From: Mycteria americana
Lineage: Eukaryota > Chordata > Aves > Ciconiiformes > Ciconiidae
DNA length: 64,000 nucleotides
Direction: 5' to 3'
Assembly: GCF_035582795.1 (NCBI RefSeq)
Contig: NC_134370.1
Coordinates: forward strand, 29,685,501-29,749,500
The notes under the pieces are model-generated. The model saw only the letters and a list, made by a program, of their open reading frames with translations, was not told the DNA's origin and ran no database searches. Shown one piece after another: positions 44,281 through 58,020 of this stretch. The position numbers were made by a program, and so were the translations under genes. Positions within the stretch are counted from its first letter, which is position 1, and the number at the start of each line of letters is the position of its first letter.

Positions 44281-47220
44281 GATCAGGGGCTAGTTACTTG
44301 TTGCTTGTGGATCCTAAGAGCTGAGGCACTGGAGTCAGGCACAAAGCTGCCTGTCTGTGGGTCACTGGTTTACAGTGTGCCTCGCTCCGAGGCAGTGCTG
44401 TGATAAGGCGTTAGCATCGGACGGCGGGATGCACACATTGCCCAACTTGCTGGGAAGCCAGCAGAGAGTTTGCCAGCATGGTTTAGGGAGGGCAAGGGAA
44501 GGTTTCTCACTACCGTACTGAAGCGGTCTGGCTGCCTTGCTGCTGCCAACCCCACCAGGAAATTTTCAGATTAACTGGTTTACTGTAAACATGTTTAGCG
44601 TATGCACGCTCTGTCGTGTGCTTGCTCTCTCCCCTCACCCCTCACCCCCATCTGTCTGGATTTGTCTGTCTGTCTCACTCACACACATACACGCATATAT
44701 ATTCATACAGAAGACATAACTATGCCTTACTTACAGGGCTCAACCCTGTATCTCATGCTCCAAGAGAAAGCTCAGAACATCAGGTGATGACTCAAGTGAT
44801 TTGGACCAAGGGGATGTGCTCTCTATCCTGTAGCATCCAGAGTTTAGCTACTTGGTAAGGAGGGCAAGTCATGGTTTCCAATTTTCAGCTTCTGGCTTAT
44901 TAAATACAGATTAAACAAAGCAGAAACAGCAGCAGGAAAGGGAAGAAAAAAAAAAATTCCTGAGAACATGAACCTACTTTCTGTGTGTATATGATATCAT
45001 CAACTGCATACCTGCCCTCTGTGTGTATATTATATCAGCAACTGCACAATATTTCTGTTTGTAGTTTGGGTTTTTTTTTTAAATGGGGCCAGGACCCTCA
45101 TGTGCTTATATCCATTTATGGGAAAAGCTGAATAGCTGGCAAAATTGGCACAAAAGTTCAATCATTCCTACCCTATACCTTTACTAGCAGATTAATCCAA
45201 TTATCTAGATAGTGTTCACGTGCTAGGGGTGTGAGTGACTGACCCCATACGTAAAATGCAGGTTTCAGAGTCACGGCCTTTTGGCCGGTCACGCACAGCC
45301 CACTGCCAAGCCTCCGCACTGACCTCGCCTGCCCACCAAACCAGCTAGACGGGCACACTCTGCCTCTCCAGCCAACTCTGTGACGGCTGTTACTGTCACC
45401 GCCAGAGCAGAACTGTTCATTTTGTCTGCAGATGTTTGTTTTTGTTGAGACAGGGACATTCTGCTTTCATGTTACATTATGCAACACACTTATTTATACA
45501 GAACTTTTGCAGGTGTCTTTTTATTTGTTTTTCAGCCACCTGCTTCTGCTAGTTGTAGTATAACACGTTATGACCAGGAGATCCTGGAGCAGTGAGGCCA
45601 ATGGCGAGGCCTCCATCGCATTACCAAAGCTGTGCCTTCTTATGCCATCTCAGGGACGTCTTAATAAACAAGTATGCGTAGGACTGTAACACTTCCACAA
45701 AACAGCTCTGTGGCAGCATGAATGGCGACTTCCTTATCATTAGTAAAACGACTTTGTATGCATTACTGATAGGTAAAAGTTTATTAGCAAAACAAGTCTT
45801 TAATAATGAAGGCCGAGGTTTATGTTTCCAGGGAGACCAACAGGACCTGGTTCCAAACAGTTTACATTTTTGAAGCTAACTCGCACAACAATCTTCTTCC
45901 TTGCAAGATGAGCAATATGCAGCTGGGAAAATAGTCCCTGGGAAATTTTTGCCAATACATTCTTTAAGATGCAGCTGCATTTTAAGATAGTTTCCTGCCA
46001 AAATGTATCCAGGTGTCCAACAAGGCCCATTGATTAATGCCCTAAGTCCTCAGGAGATCAGGAGCTACACATAAACCTACTACTTGTTTGTCTCGACTTA
46101 CACAGGACATATAGCACATTAGCGTAATTAATAAACTGGATAAACTTCTGACTGGAACAGGTAAAAGTTGTGTTTGTGACATACTTGAAGAGAATGAATG
46201 GCAGCTTTTCTTTAATGATCATCACAGTCAAGCACTCTCTTTCCGCCTCAACGTCCGTTTGGGAGACACCATACAAAGGAATTTAGTTAGGAGAGAAACA
46301 TGAGGTGGCAGCATTTCTCCAGTGTAGAAGATCTAACAGGATGCTGCTTAAACCATAAAGCTAGGCTTAAGTGACTCTAGGGGTAAACCATACATAGGTA
46401 AACCTTGTATTGCAGGATTAAGTTCATCCTTGTTGCATATTGACAAACAAAACTGATCCCAGAGGATAAATGTGGTTTCACATCCTCCCAATTTAAACAA
46501 ACCTGGGATTAATCCACAGTCCTTTGAAAAAGTAGTTTGTCACTTTATATGACAGTATAGCACGTGAGTACAGAAACGTCCTTGTCCTCAGTCTAGATCA
46601 TAGCCAATCCACCATGCACACCAGCTACCTTGGTCTGTCAGAAGGAGAGGCTGTCACTATCTCCAGCAGGAGTAACAGGGTACCGGTACCCCCACTTAGC
46701 AGCTGAGCACTGGCACAAACAGGGACATGCTTTCTGCACAGACTTGCTCCCACAGCCGTGGGACGCACAGCCATCTAGTGGCTAGTTCTTTGGTGAGACA
46801 CTGCTGGACGGGGTAGTGGTCCAAATTTTAACCTCGTGCTATATATATTTGTTGATGTTTTGCAGTTATTTCTATGCACTTTATTTTATTCCAAAATTAC
46901 ATCAAACCGAGTAAGCCAAGCAATCAATCTAACATCTGCGAGCAAAAATTATGAGAGAATACTATATAGCACAAACCTAAGAGTTAAAAATAAAAATCTA
47001 ATACTTTTTCACCACGTTTCTATTCATCACAAGGACTAAACAGTGATCACACATGTAGTGAAAGATAAATTCATATCACAATTCCAAAATCTAATAAAAT
47101 TCAATTATGTTGGTAAACTAAAATCCTACAAGAGTATAAGAGGCTGAGTTGAGATGGACCATTATACTGCAACATCAAAAAAAAATAGAAAAAGAGGCAC
47201 CTTTACATACATGGTAGGAA
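44281..47220. other. Intergenic region between the sushi-like gene and MAT1A
   Basis: It presumably holds the promoter of the - strand sushi-like gene; I could not fix a TATA box or start site. It contains a CA/TA-rich microsatellite-like patch near 44664-44710 and the two-copy repeat at 44977-45047. GC-richer patches near 45.2-45.4 and 46.6-46.8 kb show no exon I can support. Confidence 0.45.
44977..45047. repeat. Two-copy tandem repeat, period 38
   Basis: CTGTGTGTATAT followed by GATATCATCAACTGCA at 44981 is repeated with a few changes at 45019 (TATATCAGCAACTGCA). A local duplication in intergenic DNA. Confidence 0.75.
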
Positions 47221-47227
47221 AAAGCTT

Positions 47228-47233
47228 TTTATT
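47228..47233 (-). terminator. MAT1A: Polyadenylation signal of MAT1A
   Basis: Reads AATAAA on the - strand, about 635 bases past the MAT1A stop codon. It is the first canonical hexamer on that strand, which implies a 3' untranslated region of roughly 0.65 kb. Confidence 0.55.
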
Positions 47234-47867
47234 GTATGATTGTTGTTTTATAGGAGAACACTTATGTTTCAAAACCACAGGTAATTGAAACACAAGAGTA
47301 ACAGCACATACCCACTGAAGGTGATTTAAATATTACATATATGTTAACATCTTCTACAAAAGAGGTCAAGATACAGTTATGTGCTATTCAGCCTTCTCCC
47401 ATCAAAGCAACCCTCAGCTGTATGCAATGCTAACTCCAGTAATGAAATTGGACCCCAGAATTTCCCGTTGTCTAATTAGAAGCAAGAGATCTGCTGATCC
47501 TTAGTTAGAATTGGGAAAGTTGTCTTTGCCTTTGCCCACGAAAGGTGTGAGGTTCAGCCACTGGTTTGCGTACCTGAGTCATACTTTGCCTTTATCAAAA
47601 GAACCAACAGAGCAGCAATAAAAAGTAAACTGTATTTTGTTGTCTTATGCTGATTAAATAAACAGACTCTGTCCTTTATATCTTAGATAATTAAAGACAC
47701 TGAGGGCTAAAAAAATCAGTTTCCAAGAAAATATCCTTTTCTTTCTTTCCATTTAAAATCTAAAATTCCTTTTGTTGAATACAAAGCTGTCGAATTTGAT
47801 TTTCGGAAGCATCCTCATCATTAGTGGACTTCTCTTCCTTTCTGTTTTTAAAGGGTGCCTGTTAGTG

Positions 47868-50800
47868 TCAAAACACAAGTTTTTTGGGCACCTCCCATGA
47901 GAATTCATTTCTTCCAAAGTGACCATAACATGCAGTCTTCTGGTAAATGGGCTTTTTTAGGTCCAAATCCCTGTGTGTATAATAAAAAGAAGAGAAAATT
48001 CTTCATATTAAGATACTTCATGATAGCTACCATTAAAATCCTGATGTTGATATCCATTTCATGCCCTTAGTCAAGCAAGCATATTCTAGAGATGCAAGCA
48101 TACCAGTGAACATGTCCAATGGAGCACCATAAAAGTGACAACAAAACTTAAATGTGAAGTACTTTAGGGCTACAGGAAAAGTCCTTATTATTGAGAATTA
48201 TTAATTTTAACGGAAAAGATTAAATAACCTTCAATTCCTTCTGTAAAACAAAACATATCTTTTTTCACAGCAAAGTCACTTAAAATTCTTGGAATACAAA
48301 AGTTATTTCATTTTATTTGAATTCCATATACTATATAAGGTCAAATGCTGAAAGTATATGCTTCATATGAAACTTGAAAAGTACATCTGTTATCTAAAAG
48401 ATATGGCACACTGGTAGAACCATAAAAAGTATCAACTGTGAAGACTGGCGGAATGAGAGAAAGTCTCTTTTGTACTGCATGGAACAATCCCATGCTAGTT
48501 CAAGAGGCTGAATCTTACGTTGCAACATCTAATGGTTTTGCAAGAAATCATTTCTAGGATGTGATCACCAAGATATTTTCCTTTCTGTGTGTTTCTATAC
48601 CTGACAATGACTCCAGGCCGAAGATCAAAGTTTTTGTGCACAATGTCCAGCAGCTCTTTCTCTGTTTTCTGGGAAGTTCCGTAAGTGAACAGTGAAATGG
48701 ACAGTGGATGAGCTACCCCAATGGCATAAGAAACCTAGGGCAAAAAAGACACCATAGTTAGCCAATAAACACGGCACCTCAGTGGGCAACAGTATGCAAC
48801 AGAAGAAAGCATTCATTCACGAACCATCTTAGGAAAACTAAGGCCTCTCCTTCACTTCCCATATTTGTGCAACCTGTATTTGTAGAAAAAAAGATAAAAC
48901 CTTGAAAATGCTGAGGTCTCTGGATAACTTTCTTCCCCATTATCCAGTCACCCCATACTCATTTCCATGACAGTTAAGTGTCAGAGGGTTGAGGGTTCAA
49001 TAAATGTCCGGAAAAACAGCCAATAAAATGAAAGCTAAATGAAAAGTTCCAGCTTCAAGAAGCTGAATGGCTATTAGTGACATTACAGTGGTCCTGAAGC
49101 AAGCATATCAAGGTCTTCCTTTCTTCAACCCCAAGCCATCACCAAGACTGCTTCTACTACAGTGTCTCGTATGATGTATATTCAAGGTAAAGCTGAAAAG
49201 GAAAAATCTTTTTGGGAAAAGCAACATTCATAGCAAATCATACCTGAACCAGAACACGGCGACAGAGCCCAGCTTTCACAAGAGACTTGGCCACCCAACG
49301 GGCTGCGTACGCAGCTGATCGGTCCACCTTCGTATAGTCTTTGCCAGAAAAGGCACCACCTCCATGGGCTCCCCAGCCACCATAAGTATCCACAATGATC
49401 TTTCGACCAGTAACACCAGCATCACCCTGAATCAGTAAAAGAATTTGTCCATTTTACAATCCATTTTAATATAAGTCTCAAACAAGGTTATGCATCCTTC
49501 TGAAGACTACAACAACATGTAAGTAAGTTCACCACGTCTGCTTTGCTGTGGGGTAGCTGAAGGAATGAACCTGTCTCATTGAGCTACAACAGTGGCTATA
49601 AATGTTCTTTAAAGCCAGATTCATAAGACAAGCCATTCATGAATAGCGTTTGAGAGGCAAGCAAACAGGTTTACACCCAGATAGCTAGAGCGTGCACTGC
49701 CTCTTTCAAAAGTAAATATTCCAGGCAATACGGGAACTTTGGTTTAAAAGCTACCTACCTACCACATCCAAACTGAATACAGAATATTGCTAACAAACTA
49801 CATGCCATATAGGAAAAACTGAGAGATTTTACACTGTTAAAAAAAAAATATCAGGCTTTCATATCTTTTGGTCAAAATCTGAAGTTGTGTGAATATTAAG
49901 TAGTACATGTCTTTTTTTGTATTTACTATCGAAAGGTATGCCAGTGCTACCTTATACACCATTACATGGAGGCTGGCACCCACCACCTCCAGTGCAGTAT
50001 CATTACAGAGACTGTCATTCAAATATGTACTAAAAACGCATTTCCAACCCCAAAATATTTATAGTCTAATTTAAACTATATGCAACAGGTATGGAGTAGT
50101 AGGCAGTTACAGGTCATTGGGAAAGAAGGATTACTTCTTTTTAAGAACAGATACTTATAGATGAATATTCTAAAATATTAAATAAGGAAATGCAGATAAC
50201 CTTCTAGCTGCCTACACAGCTATCCCGATTGCTCCTCACAAGTACTTGATATTTTAATTTGATCTTGGTTAGCTGATCAGTACCTGATTAATCATCTGAC
50301 CCCCGATTTATTAAATGCTTAAGCTTTCTGGTGTGAATGGAAATATGGTCAAATTTGAAATTCAGTCTCCACCTCTGCAGGCAAGTTTGAAATTCTCTGT
50401 CTACAGAACATCATGTCAGTAAAATTCAACTGGTGGAATGTTTGCACAGCAAACACAAGTGGAGAGTCAAAGTTTTTCTTAGAAAGACTGTGCATATACA
50501 CAGAAGAAAACCTTTGGCACTGTTTGTTCCATTCTGCTAAGAAAGCAGCAAGATGTAAATCTGAACTGCAGATAGTTAGGCTTGTCTAAAGGATCCTGTC
50601 TTCCTGGGGTTCTTCTGCTTGACTCAAACCTTAACTTCTGGTGGCAGAGACAGTTGCAATGAGAACACCTTGTGTTCCATCATGACTTGACTGCAGAACT
50701 GAGTGAAAGGAAGAGAAATGGACAGGTGAAAGGAAAAAGCCACCCCTTGTTTTAAAGGTGCTGCAAGAGCTCAAATGCATTTGTAAAGCCTGTGGAAGTC

Positions 50801-53800
50801 ACTTTTGCAACGAGCTGTAATGTCCTCCGGTACCAGCGGGTGTTGCTGTTGGGAAAACGGTGATAGCAGCAAAATTACTAATTTTGCCACAGCCAGAATT
50901 CAAGGTACCACCGTGCTCGAAAACATAAGGTGAAAATCCCAAGTGAAATACATGTGTCTTCCTTAGAGGAACTGAGTTGGAGATTAAGACAGCCTTCCAT
51001 AGCTAGCATTGTTAAAAATAAAACTGAGTAATACTCTTATGAAAAGTAATCAGAAAGTTCAAGATGTAAAAGACAAGGAAAGAAATAGTTATTTTCTGGT
51101 TGCTGCAATGCTATTGCAAATTGCACAAGTGATGATAGCAGTTGTAAGGCCACGGACACACAGGCAGATTGACCCATACTAAGTAAACTAATCCCAGGTT
51201 TAAAAAGCTGCAAACATACACTGCAACATGCCTGTGTTTGTATGTGCAAACATTAGCAATACAGTTCCACCACAAGAGTAGAAAAGGCATTCCTGGTTGG
51301 CTTACCATATGTAATTATATTACATTTTTAAATGGGTGCAGTTCAGTGCGCACCTGAAAGATTTACATTTTTAATGGGTGCAGTTCAGTGCACACCTGAA
51401 AATTTTCATGTGTAGCCTTCTTTTTGCATGTAGCTATGATTGCTGCATTGGTTCATTTGCTCCTAGTTACAGATCAAGTTTGCCTCTCTATTTGTCCATA
51501 GTCTAGGATGTCAATGATACACAAAATTACAGTGATACAACAAATTCAACTACACAAAATACATTTTTTGTACAATCATTATTATAATGACTAATCTCAA
51601 CACCTTCTTACCTGTTCCATGGCACTAATGTAAAAAAGACACAGCACCTTAGAAATAATTCTAGCAAATTCCAGTAAATGAATGAATTTGAACAGCAAAG
51701 GAAAAACAACGTCTACTTGGATTTGTTGTAAAATTTGACCTAATTTCAGGAAGAAACTTTGAAATTTTGCTGTGATAGTTCTGAAGGGAATTGAAGAGTA
51801 AAACATTGGAAATGGTGAATTTGTTTTCAAAAACTAAATCTCAAAAGTCCCGATGCTACAGAGAGCGGAAGTTCTGCCTGACTTCTGTGAGTGCAGAATC
51901 AAATTATAAATTCCAGCTCCTGCATTGCCTAGATAAAGCAAAAGCAACATTTATTTTCTCACCAGGAGAAGCCTATCATGGGCTGATTTTCAGAACAAAT
52001 GAACACCTTCAGCTCTCATTGGTGTCAGGCAGAAGAGTGTGAGCTATATAGAACGGAAAACCAGTTTCACTGTAAGAGAAGTAAACCTTCTCCTGTCCAC
52101 CTCTCTGTAAGGCATGCTTTCCGTAAGAAATGATTGCCTTGCCATCACTCAGTGCTGGACTTGAGAGGGTTTGAGGAAACCCAGAGCTGGGCTGTACATT
52201 CCATACGCAATGTAAGATTCAGCTCAACTTCCCTGCCTAGTCATAACACATGTGATATAACCCTGCCCTACACATGTGATAGAACCCTGCCCTCAAAGGT
52301 TACTTTGGAATACAGCACATGAAACCCTGGCTGCTTCTCCCACATGCAACTGCAGTTAAAACTTCCACTAGGCAGCTTGCTTCGCACACCTTAGGACAGT
52401 CATGCCAAAAAGCTGAGCATTTCTTTTAAGACACACGCCCAATGACAAAGGCAAGCTGATAAAAGCACCAAAATAATACAACACAGACCTGAGGCCCTCC
52501 AATAACAAAACGACCACTAGGTTGAAGGTGATAAATAGTTTTCTCATCCAAGTATTTTGCAGGGACAACAGCTTGAATCACACGATCCTTCAGGGTTCTG
52601 CGCATGTTCTCCAGCGAAATGGTTTCATCGTGCTGCACAGATATCACAATGGTGTGAACACGCACTGGGATGACTGCTCCGTTCTCCTGGATATACTGAA
52701 CCGTGACCTGAATAGAACAGGGAAAGGGAGGAAGAAAAAAACAAAGTTGCTATAAAACGTATTACTGGTCTACATCAAACGTCATGCTATGCTATTCCAA
52801 GAGCAAAATTGTAGCAAAAGGTCAATGCTGACATTATAACGATCACTGCTGACATTGTTGCCAAGGTACGAGAAATGAAGCCTACTTTCTCATTCTTCAT
52901 TTTTGCAGTGGTGAGGAAAAAACCCAAGATCCAATATGGACAATCTGATTTTCTACGAAATTGTCCAAAATGTGTCTTTCAGTTGGGATTTCCAGCTAAA
53001 CTCCCAAGCCTCAGAAATTTACGTTCTCAGTCCATCTTAAAAAATGCCAGCCTGAATCCTTAAATCCAAATAAATCTTTTGGATTTCCTGTCACTTTTTG
53101 AACAAGCACAGACAGCTTAGATCTGAAGGGTTAAATGTTTGTTTACTGGTTGACTGGTAGGTGGGTAAGTGCTCCTAGCACTCTGATACAGGTTAACTAT
53201 TTTCCAACTGTCAAGGAGACAGTATCACAAGCAGTGGAAATGCTTTATCTGCTACTTCTAGGTCATATATCTGCTACTTGTAGGTTATCCTGATACTCTG
53301 AACACATCAACTGCTGTCTTTAAAAATAGTTAAGATTTCTGGAAAAGAAAAGGTGGTAGTTTTCAACTATCTGGACTATTCATAAGTGGTTGGAACGCTA
53401 TTGTGTTAGTAAAACAGAAAAAAAATAGAATGAAATTAGTATTTACCTGTGTTTTAGAGTCAGGCCTCAGCCAAGGAAGTTCTCCATTACGCCTCAGCTC
53501 TGCTAACCTGGCATTCAGTTTATGAGCAAGAATAATTGTTAGAGGCATACATTCTTCTGTCTCATCTGTTGCATAACCAAACATCAAACCCTACAGGAGG
53601 AGAAGAGATACTTCAATCACCGTTAAAAGCACCACAACTAAAGGCGACGAGATTTAATCTGAAGCAAAGAGTAAACAGTACCCTCAAGTATATTTTCTGC
53701 TATTTTACATTACAGTCCAAGAAGCTTAAACTCAGATCAGGCTCCAACACGTTATAGTGCAATGAGAAACAAACCACGTTCCTAGAATTGTTCACTAAAA

Positions 53801-56800
53801 GCCTGAAGGTTTATATGTTCAGCTGGAAACCTGGACAGAAACAGAGACGTTTGTGCAAAAAAAATCAGGTTCTTTCACAGGAAAAAAAAATTGTCTGAGC
53901 AAAACAATTTCAGGACTATTCTGTCATAGGAAAGGTGTTATCATTAGCCTGGACAGCTTGTAGAAGCTTTTATGTATGAATACAGACACACGTATACTGC
54001 AGCTCACATCTGACATTTCAGTGGAATGGGATTTGAATACTACATAAAGGATGTACCGATCAACAGTTTAAGGCACCTGCCTCAGATTTGCAGTGCCACA
54101 CACTTCTAGTCACAGCTTCTACTGTTATTCAGTCATGTTCCCTGCATCAGATCATTATTTGTTAAATAGTTAGCAGCATTTTCTTTCTCCTTATCCAGTG
54201 TATGTTGTGATACAAAGAAAATAAAGACAGGAAGGTACTTTGATACAATGGGAAGGGAGGCCATCAAAGGGCCAAAGAAAATCAGGTATCTTTTCATCTT
54301 ATGTAGTATTATGTCCCCACAACAGCATAAAAGCATTTTAATTTAGTCCTCAAGGGGTTTTTGAACAATATTAGCTTGGCTTCTGGACTCTGATATCTCC
54401 GCTTATGGTTCTGAACAGCATTGTTATAAACTAGATATTATTACTAATGATAACTACTGTAAATGTTAAACTCACTCATACTGGCATCAGTCAGATTATG
54501 GAGTTTTTATGCTAGCATCTTTCTCTTGGGAACACACCATAATTATCTACATGTGTTATTTAGCTCATAGAAATGCAGCTTGGACAGCTTTAATTATGTG
54601 GAACACCTATTACAATAGCTGCCTGTGGGAAATAAGTGAGAATTGAAAGTACTCTCGCAAATTTGCCTTCATTGTATTAATGCTGCAGACAGTTGAAACC
54701 ACCTAATTTTTTGCTGTGTAAAATCTCAAGAGCTCTGTGAAACCAAAAAGATCCTTTTACAGATTCCATCTTGCAAGACAAGTCTGGCTGCAAGATGAAT
54801 GGTCTAATGAATCTAAAGCTATGCAGCAAAAACATGAAATACATAAGCAAAAAACCTTTGCTAAGTTCTAAAGGACACATTGTCAGCTGCTACAAACTGC
54901 CAGAGCTCTCCTGACCTGCATGGAGTGCTATAACAAACACCAGGCAAAAGCCTGCCCTCAAAGAACTTCCAACTGTTTTAATAAAAATATGGTTTTTATT
55001 CTGGGCTAGCTCAAGAAAGAAGTGTGGAAGTCTTCACGTGGGTTTTGATTTAGAAAATAGGGCAATGAGATGGGGTAAACTTTCCATTGAAACAGCTTTG
55101 ATGTCTTAGATGTGATGTCATGTCTACCTGATCTCCAGCACCAACATCCTCTTCATCCCTGTGTAGATGAACACCTTGGGCAATATCAGGTGACTGCTGT
55201 TCCAGTGCCACTAAAACATTACAAGTCTTGTAGTCAAAGCCTATTTGGAAAAAAGAAGAGTGGCAAATTAGCTTTTTCTGTCACAATTAAGGAAAGTGAC
55301 ATGGAACCATATGACAAAATTTTCATTCAGAAGGATGCCGCATTCAGAACTCACAACCTAACTGCTATTTTTAGTTAAATTTTTCATCAATACAACACTT
55401 TAAACCTTTTCTAGGAGGGGGTGGGGCATATAGGGTTGCCTTTATTGCTTGTTACTGCTTCTTTTGTCTTGCATTGGTACCTGTGCCACGCCAATTCAGA
55501 TTATGAATTGTTAAATGCAAAAAACTAGTCAAAAAAGTAAATAATCAGCCTCTCCCAAATAAATAGTATGAAAAACCTCTACGTAAATTCCTAGGAGCTG
55601 ATGTTTTCAGCAACCGAAGGCTCTGCTCTCTGATACATTATTTGTAATATATGTAAAGCAGTGTCTGTACCTAAATCTCTCGTGGGAGTTTGCGTGAGAG
55701 CCACAAACAGAGAAAAAAAGCAGATTTAAGTCTCACAGCAAATTTGGAAGTGGGAATTTACTTTACATTGTTTTCAAAGACCAAAAGGAAAGGTCTAAAA
55801 AGAAACTGAAAGACTTACAGAAGATTGTGGCAACATTTTCCACCTGTTCCTAGGTATATTAATAGTAACTTGCTTCTCTCCAAATCCAACCTTTCCTAGA
55901 ACTGTAGCTCCTGGCAGCTGCTGACCAAACTCATGTTCAGCCAATACAACATATACACATGTCCATATGCATATGATCCATTTGAGGAATGCTCTTTGCC
56001 CCCTTTTAAGTAGGCTATGTAGAGAAGAAAAGTATATTTCTGTGTGCAATTGTTTGGTTTAGCTTTTTATTTTACTTCTGCATAGAAATGGTTTTTTACT
56101 GGGTCACTGCATCTCCCCTTATCATTTTTGGCAGTTAGGACAAAAAGGAGACTTATGAGCTACTAGATATGCCAGCATTTTCTGAAAGCACTGTTGTTAT
56201 GTGATGGTGGAGGTAACCTGCAGATGTGCTTCTATAATATTCTCCCACCACAATCTCCCTGTAAATTCAATAGCAATTAAAACTAACTTTTTTTAACCCA
56301 AAGCTCTTAAAAGATACACTTCACTGTAACAGTATACTTGGAATATTTGTAATGTATAAACAGATACATGGCAAATCAGAAAGTGCAATGCGTCTGGTAT
56401 ATAAAGCATTTTGTCTTTTTTATCATTTGTATATTACACAAACTGGATTTGGACTGCACACTCCTCAGCATAGGCAGAGTTGTTCAGAGCTAAGAGAGCA
56501 CCTTGCACAGTGAGAACCTGCTTTATACCTGGGAATTCTACATGCTACCAGAGTACAAATATATAATGGTACAACAAAATGAACTAGGTTTCTTCCTCCC
56601 TCTCTTTCCCACTAAGATGCATCAATTGGCTTGCCAAATGAATAACCAAGATTCGAGTTCTCACAAGTTTGGAGGAGTGGTAGATTCTGTGGCTCAAGTT
56701 GCAGTTAACTATTCTGGCCTAATACCACAGTTCAAAGTATATTCTGCCTACTCCCCTTCAGTTTTAACTAATATATGATGGTTTTTCTACTTACTGGGAT

Positions 56801-58020
56801 AAAGCCAGAAAGTGTATCACGCAGCACCATGTAAGCAGCTTTCACACAGGACGTTCAGTTTTTATCAGGCTTGCTAAAGCCTCTATATGGAAGTGGTGAC
56901 AGACCTGTTTTGCAGTTGCCTATTGCTTGCTCTTCAAGGATTTCATGAGTTTTTCCACCAACCTTTAGCTGAATCATCATAGCCAATATGTCTAATTGCA
57001 TCTCGGACAACTCGTTGATAATCCACAATAGCATGAGATGTGATCTCCCCACAGAGCAACACCATTCCTGTTTTACATACTGTCTCTGAAAAGAGAAATG
57101 AAAACAGGATTACAACAGCAGAATAACCCAGCCCACTAAGACAAATAACTTTGTTTGTGATGATGGTGATTTCGAGAGATCTACTGGATATATACAGTGT
57201 AAGTCCTTTCTACCCATATTTTTAGCAATATTAGCTCTTTCTCCAACAAATTCTTTTCATATTCACCATATGTCTGAAAGCAAGGAAAAGACTAATATGT
57301 CCAATTTACAAATGGGAAAGTCAAAACACTGAGCATGATTCAGTGATATGCACAGATTTTAGGGAAATGTGGCATTAAGCTGTGATTTCTAAATCCACTT
57401 AATCCTTAATCACTCTAAGATACATACTGAAGCTAAATAAAACTCATCAGTGATCAACTATTTTGAAAACTTGCCTCCAGTCCCAGGAGGAAGAATCTGA
57501 AGATAGGATTTAGTTACATAATACATGAATTGGGGTAATGACCTGAGGGTTGATGTGAAGAGATTTCAAAAAACAAGCAGTTATGGGGACTTGGACTGAA
57601 AAATTAGTACTTTATTAAATATAGTAAATTAATTTTTCAACAAAACATTCAAATATTCTTTCAAAAATCCACTGTAATGAAGCCCAACCTGTTTCTCTCA
57701 GGAAAATTCAGTCCACACACAAAATTAATTATCCTACTATTCTACAGCCTGCTTAGGCTTCAGTCTTTATAAAAACTTTTACTGTTTCTTCTCATCTCTC
57801 CTTTTCTTGAAGACTGTACTTCTACTGTAATTTTTTGAGAGTAAAATGAGTTAGCAAATGATAGCATCAAGCTCTATGAAAACATCATAAAAAAAGATCA
57901 GTGACTGGGTGATGACTTAAAGCAAAGCTGCAAACAACTTACCACAAGCAACCTTGGCATTTGGGTCCTGTTTGAGATGGGCGTCTAGTACAGCATCGCT
58001 GATTTGATCGCAAATTTTAT
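47868..58020 (-). CDS. MAT1A: Methionine adenosyltransferase 1A, exons 2-9 (5' partial)
   Basis: MAT1A makes S-adenosylmethionine from methionine and ATP in the liver cytosol, as dimers and tetramers. Exons on the - strand: 58020-57943, 57085-56963, 55240-55128, 53590-53447, 52707-52489, 49426-49244, 48734-48601 and 47970-47868. All are GT-AG and in phase, with no lesion, giving 364 complete codons plus two bases of a split Asp codon. That fits the usual 395 residues once exon 1 (start Met and the GEGHP active-site segment) is added from beyond 64000. Visible landmarks: [20 protein letters not shown], the ATP motif [36 protein letters not shown], the phosphate-binding GGGAFSGKD and [11 protein letters not shown]. 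The C terminus VPKKLVF marks MAT1A; MAT2A ends KLKY. The dynamic active-site loop reads [12 protein letters not shown], with Gly at the place of mammalian Cys120/121 and His where Asp is usual. Introns hold only short tandem duplications. Confidence 0.97.
51320..51405. repeat. Two-copy tandem repeat, period 43, in MAT1A intron
   Basis: TTACATTTTT followed by AATGGGTGCAGTTCAGTG occurs at 51320 and at 51363 with only a few differences, so the duplication is recent. It lies between MAT1A exons 7 and 6. Confidence 0.85.
52247..52293. repeat. Two-copy tandem repeat, period 24, in MAT1A intron
   Basis: CACATGTGATATAACCCTGC at 52247 is repeated as CACATGTGATAGAACCCTGC at 52271. It lies about 200 bases from exon 6 on the intron side. 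Confidence 0.85.
53246..53289. repeat. Two-copy tandem repeat, period 22, in MAT1A intron
   Basis: TATCTGCTACTTCTAGGTCA at 53246 and TATCTGCTACTTGTAGGTTA at 53268 form an adjacent duplicated pair. Confidence 0.8.

Noticed and set aside
46679-46690. Perfect 12-base palindrome GGTACCGGTACC
   Set aside because: Isolated, short and without any flanking signal; expected by chance at this scale.
49301-53600. + strand frames opposite MAT1A exons
   Set aside because: Shadows of MAT1A coding exons on the - strand.
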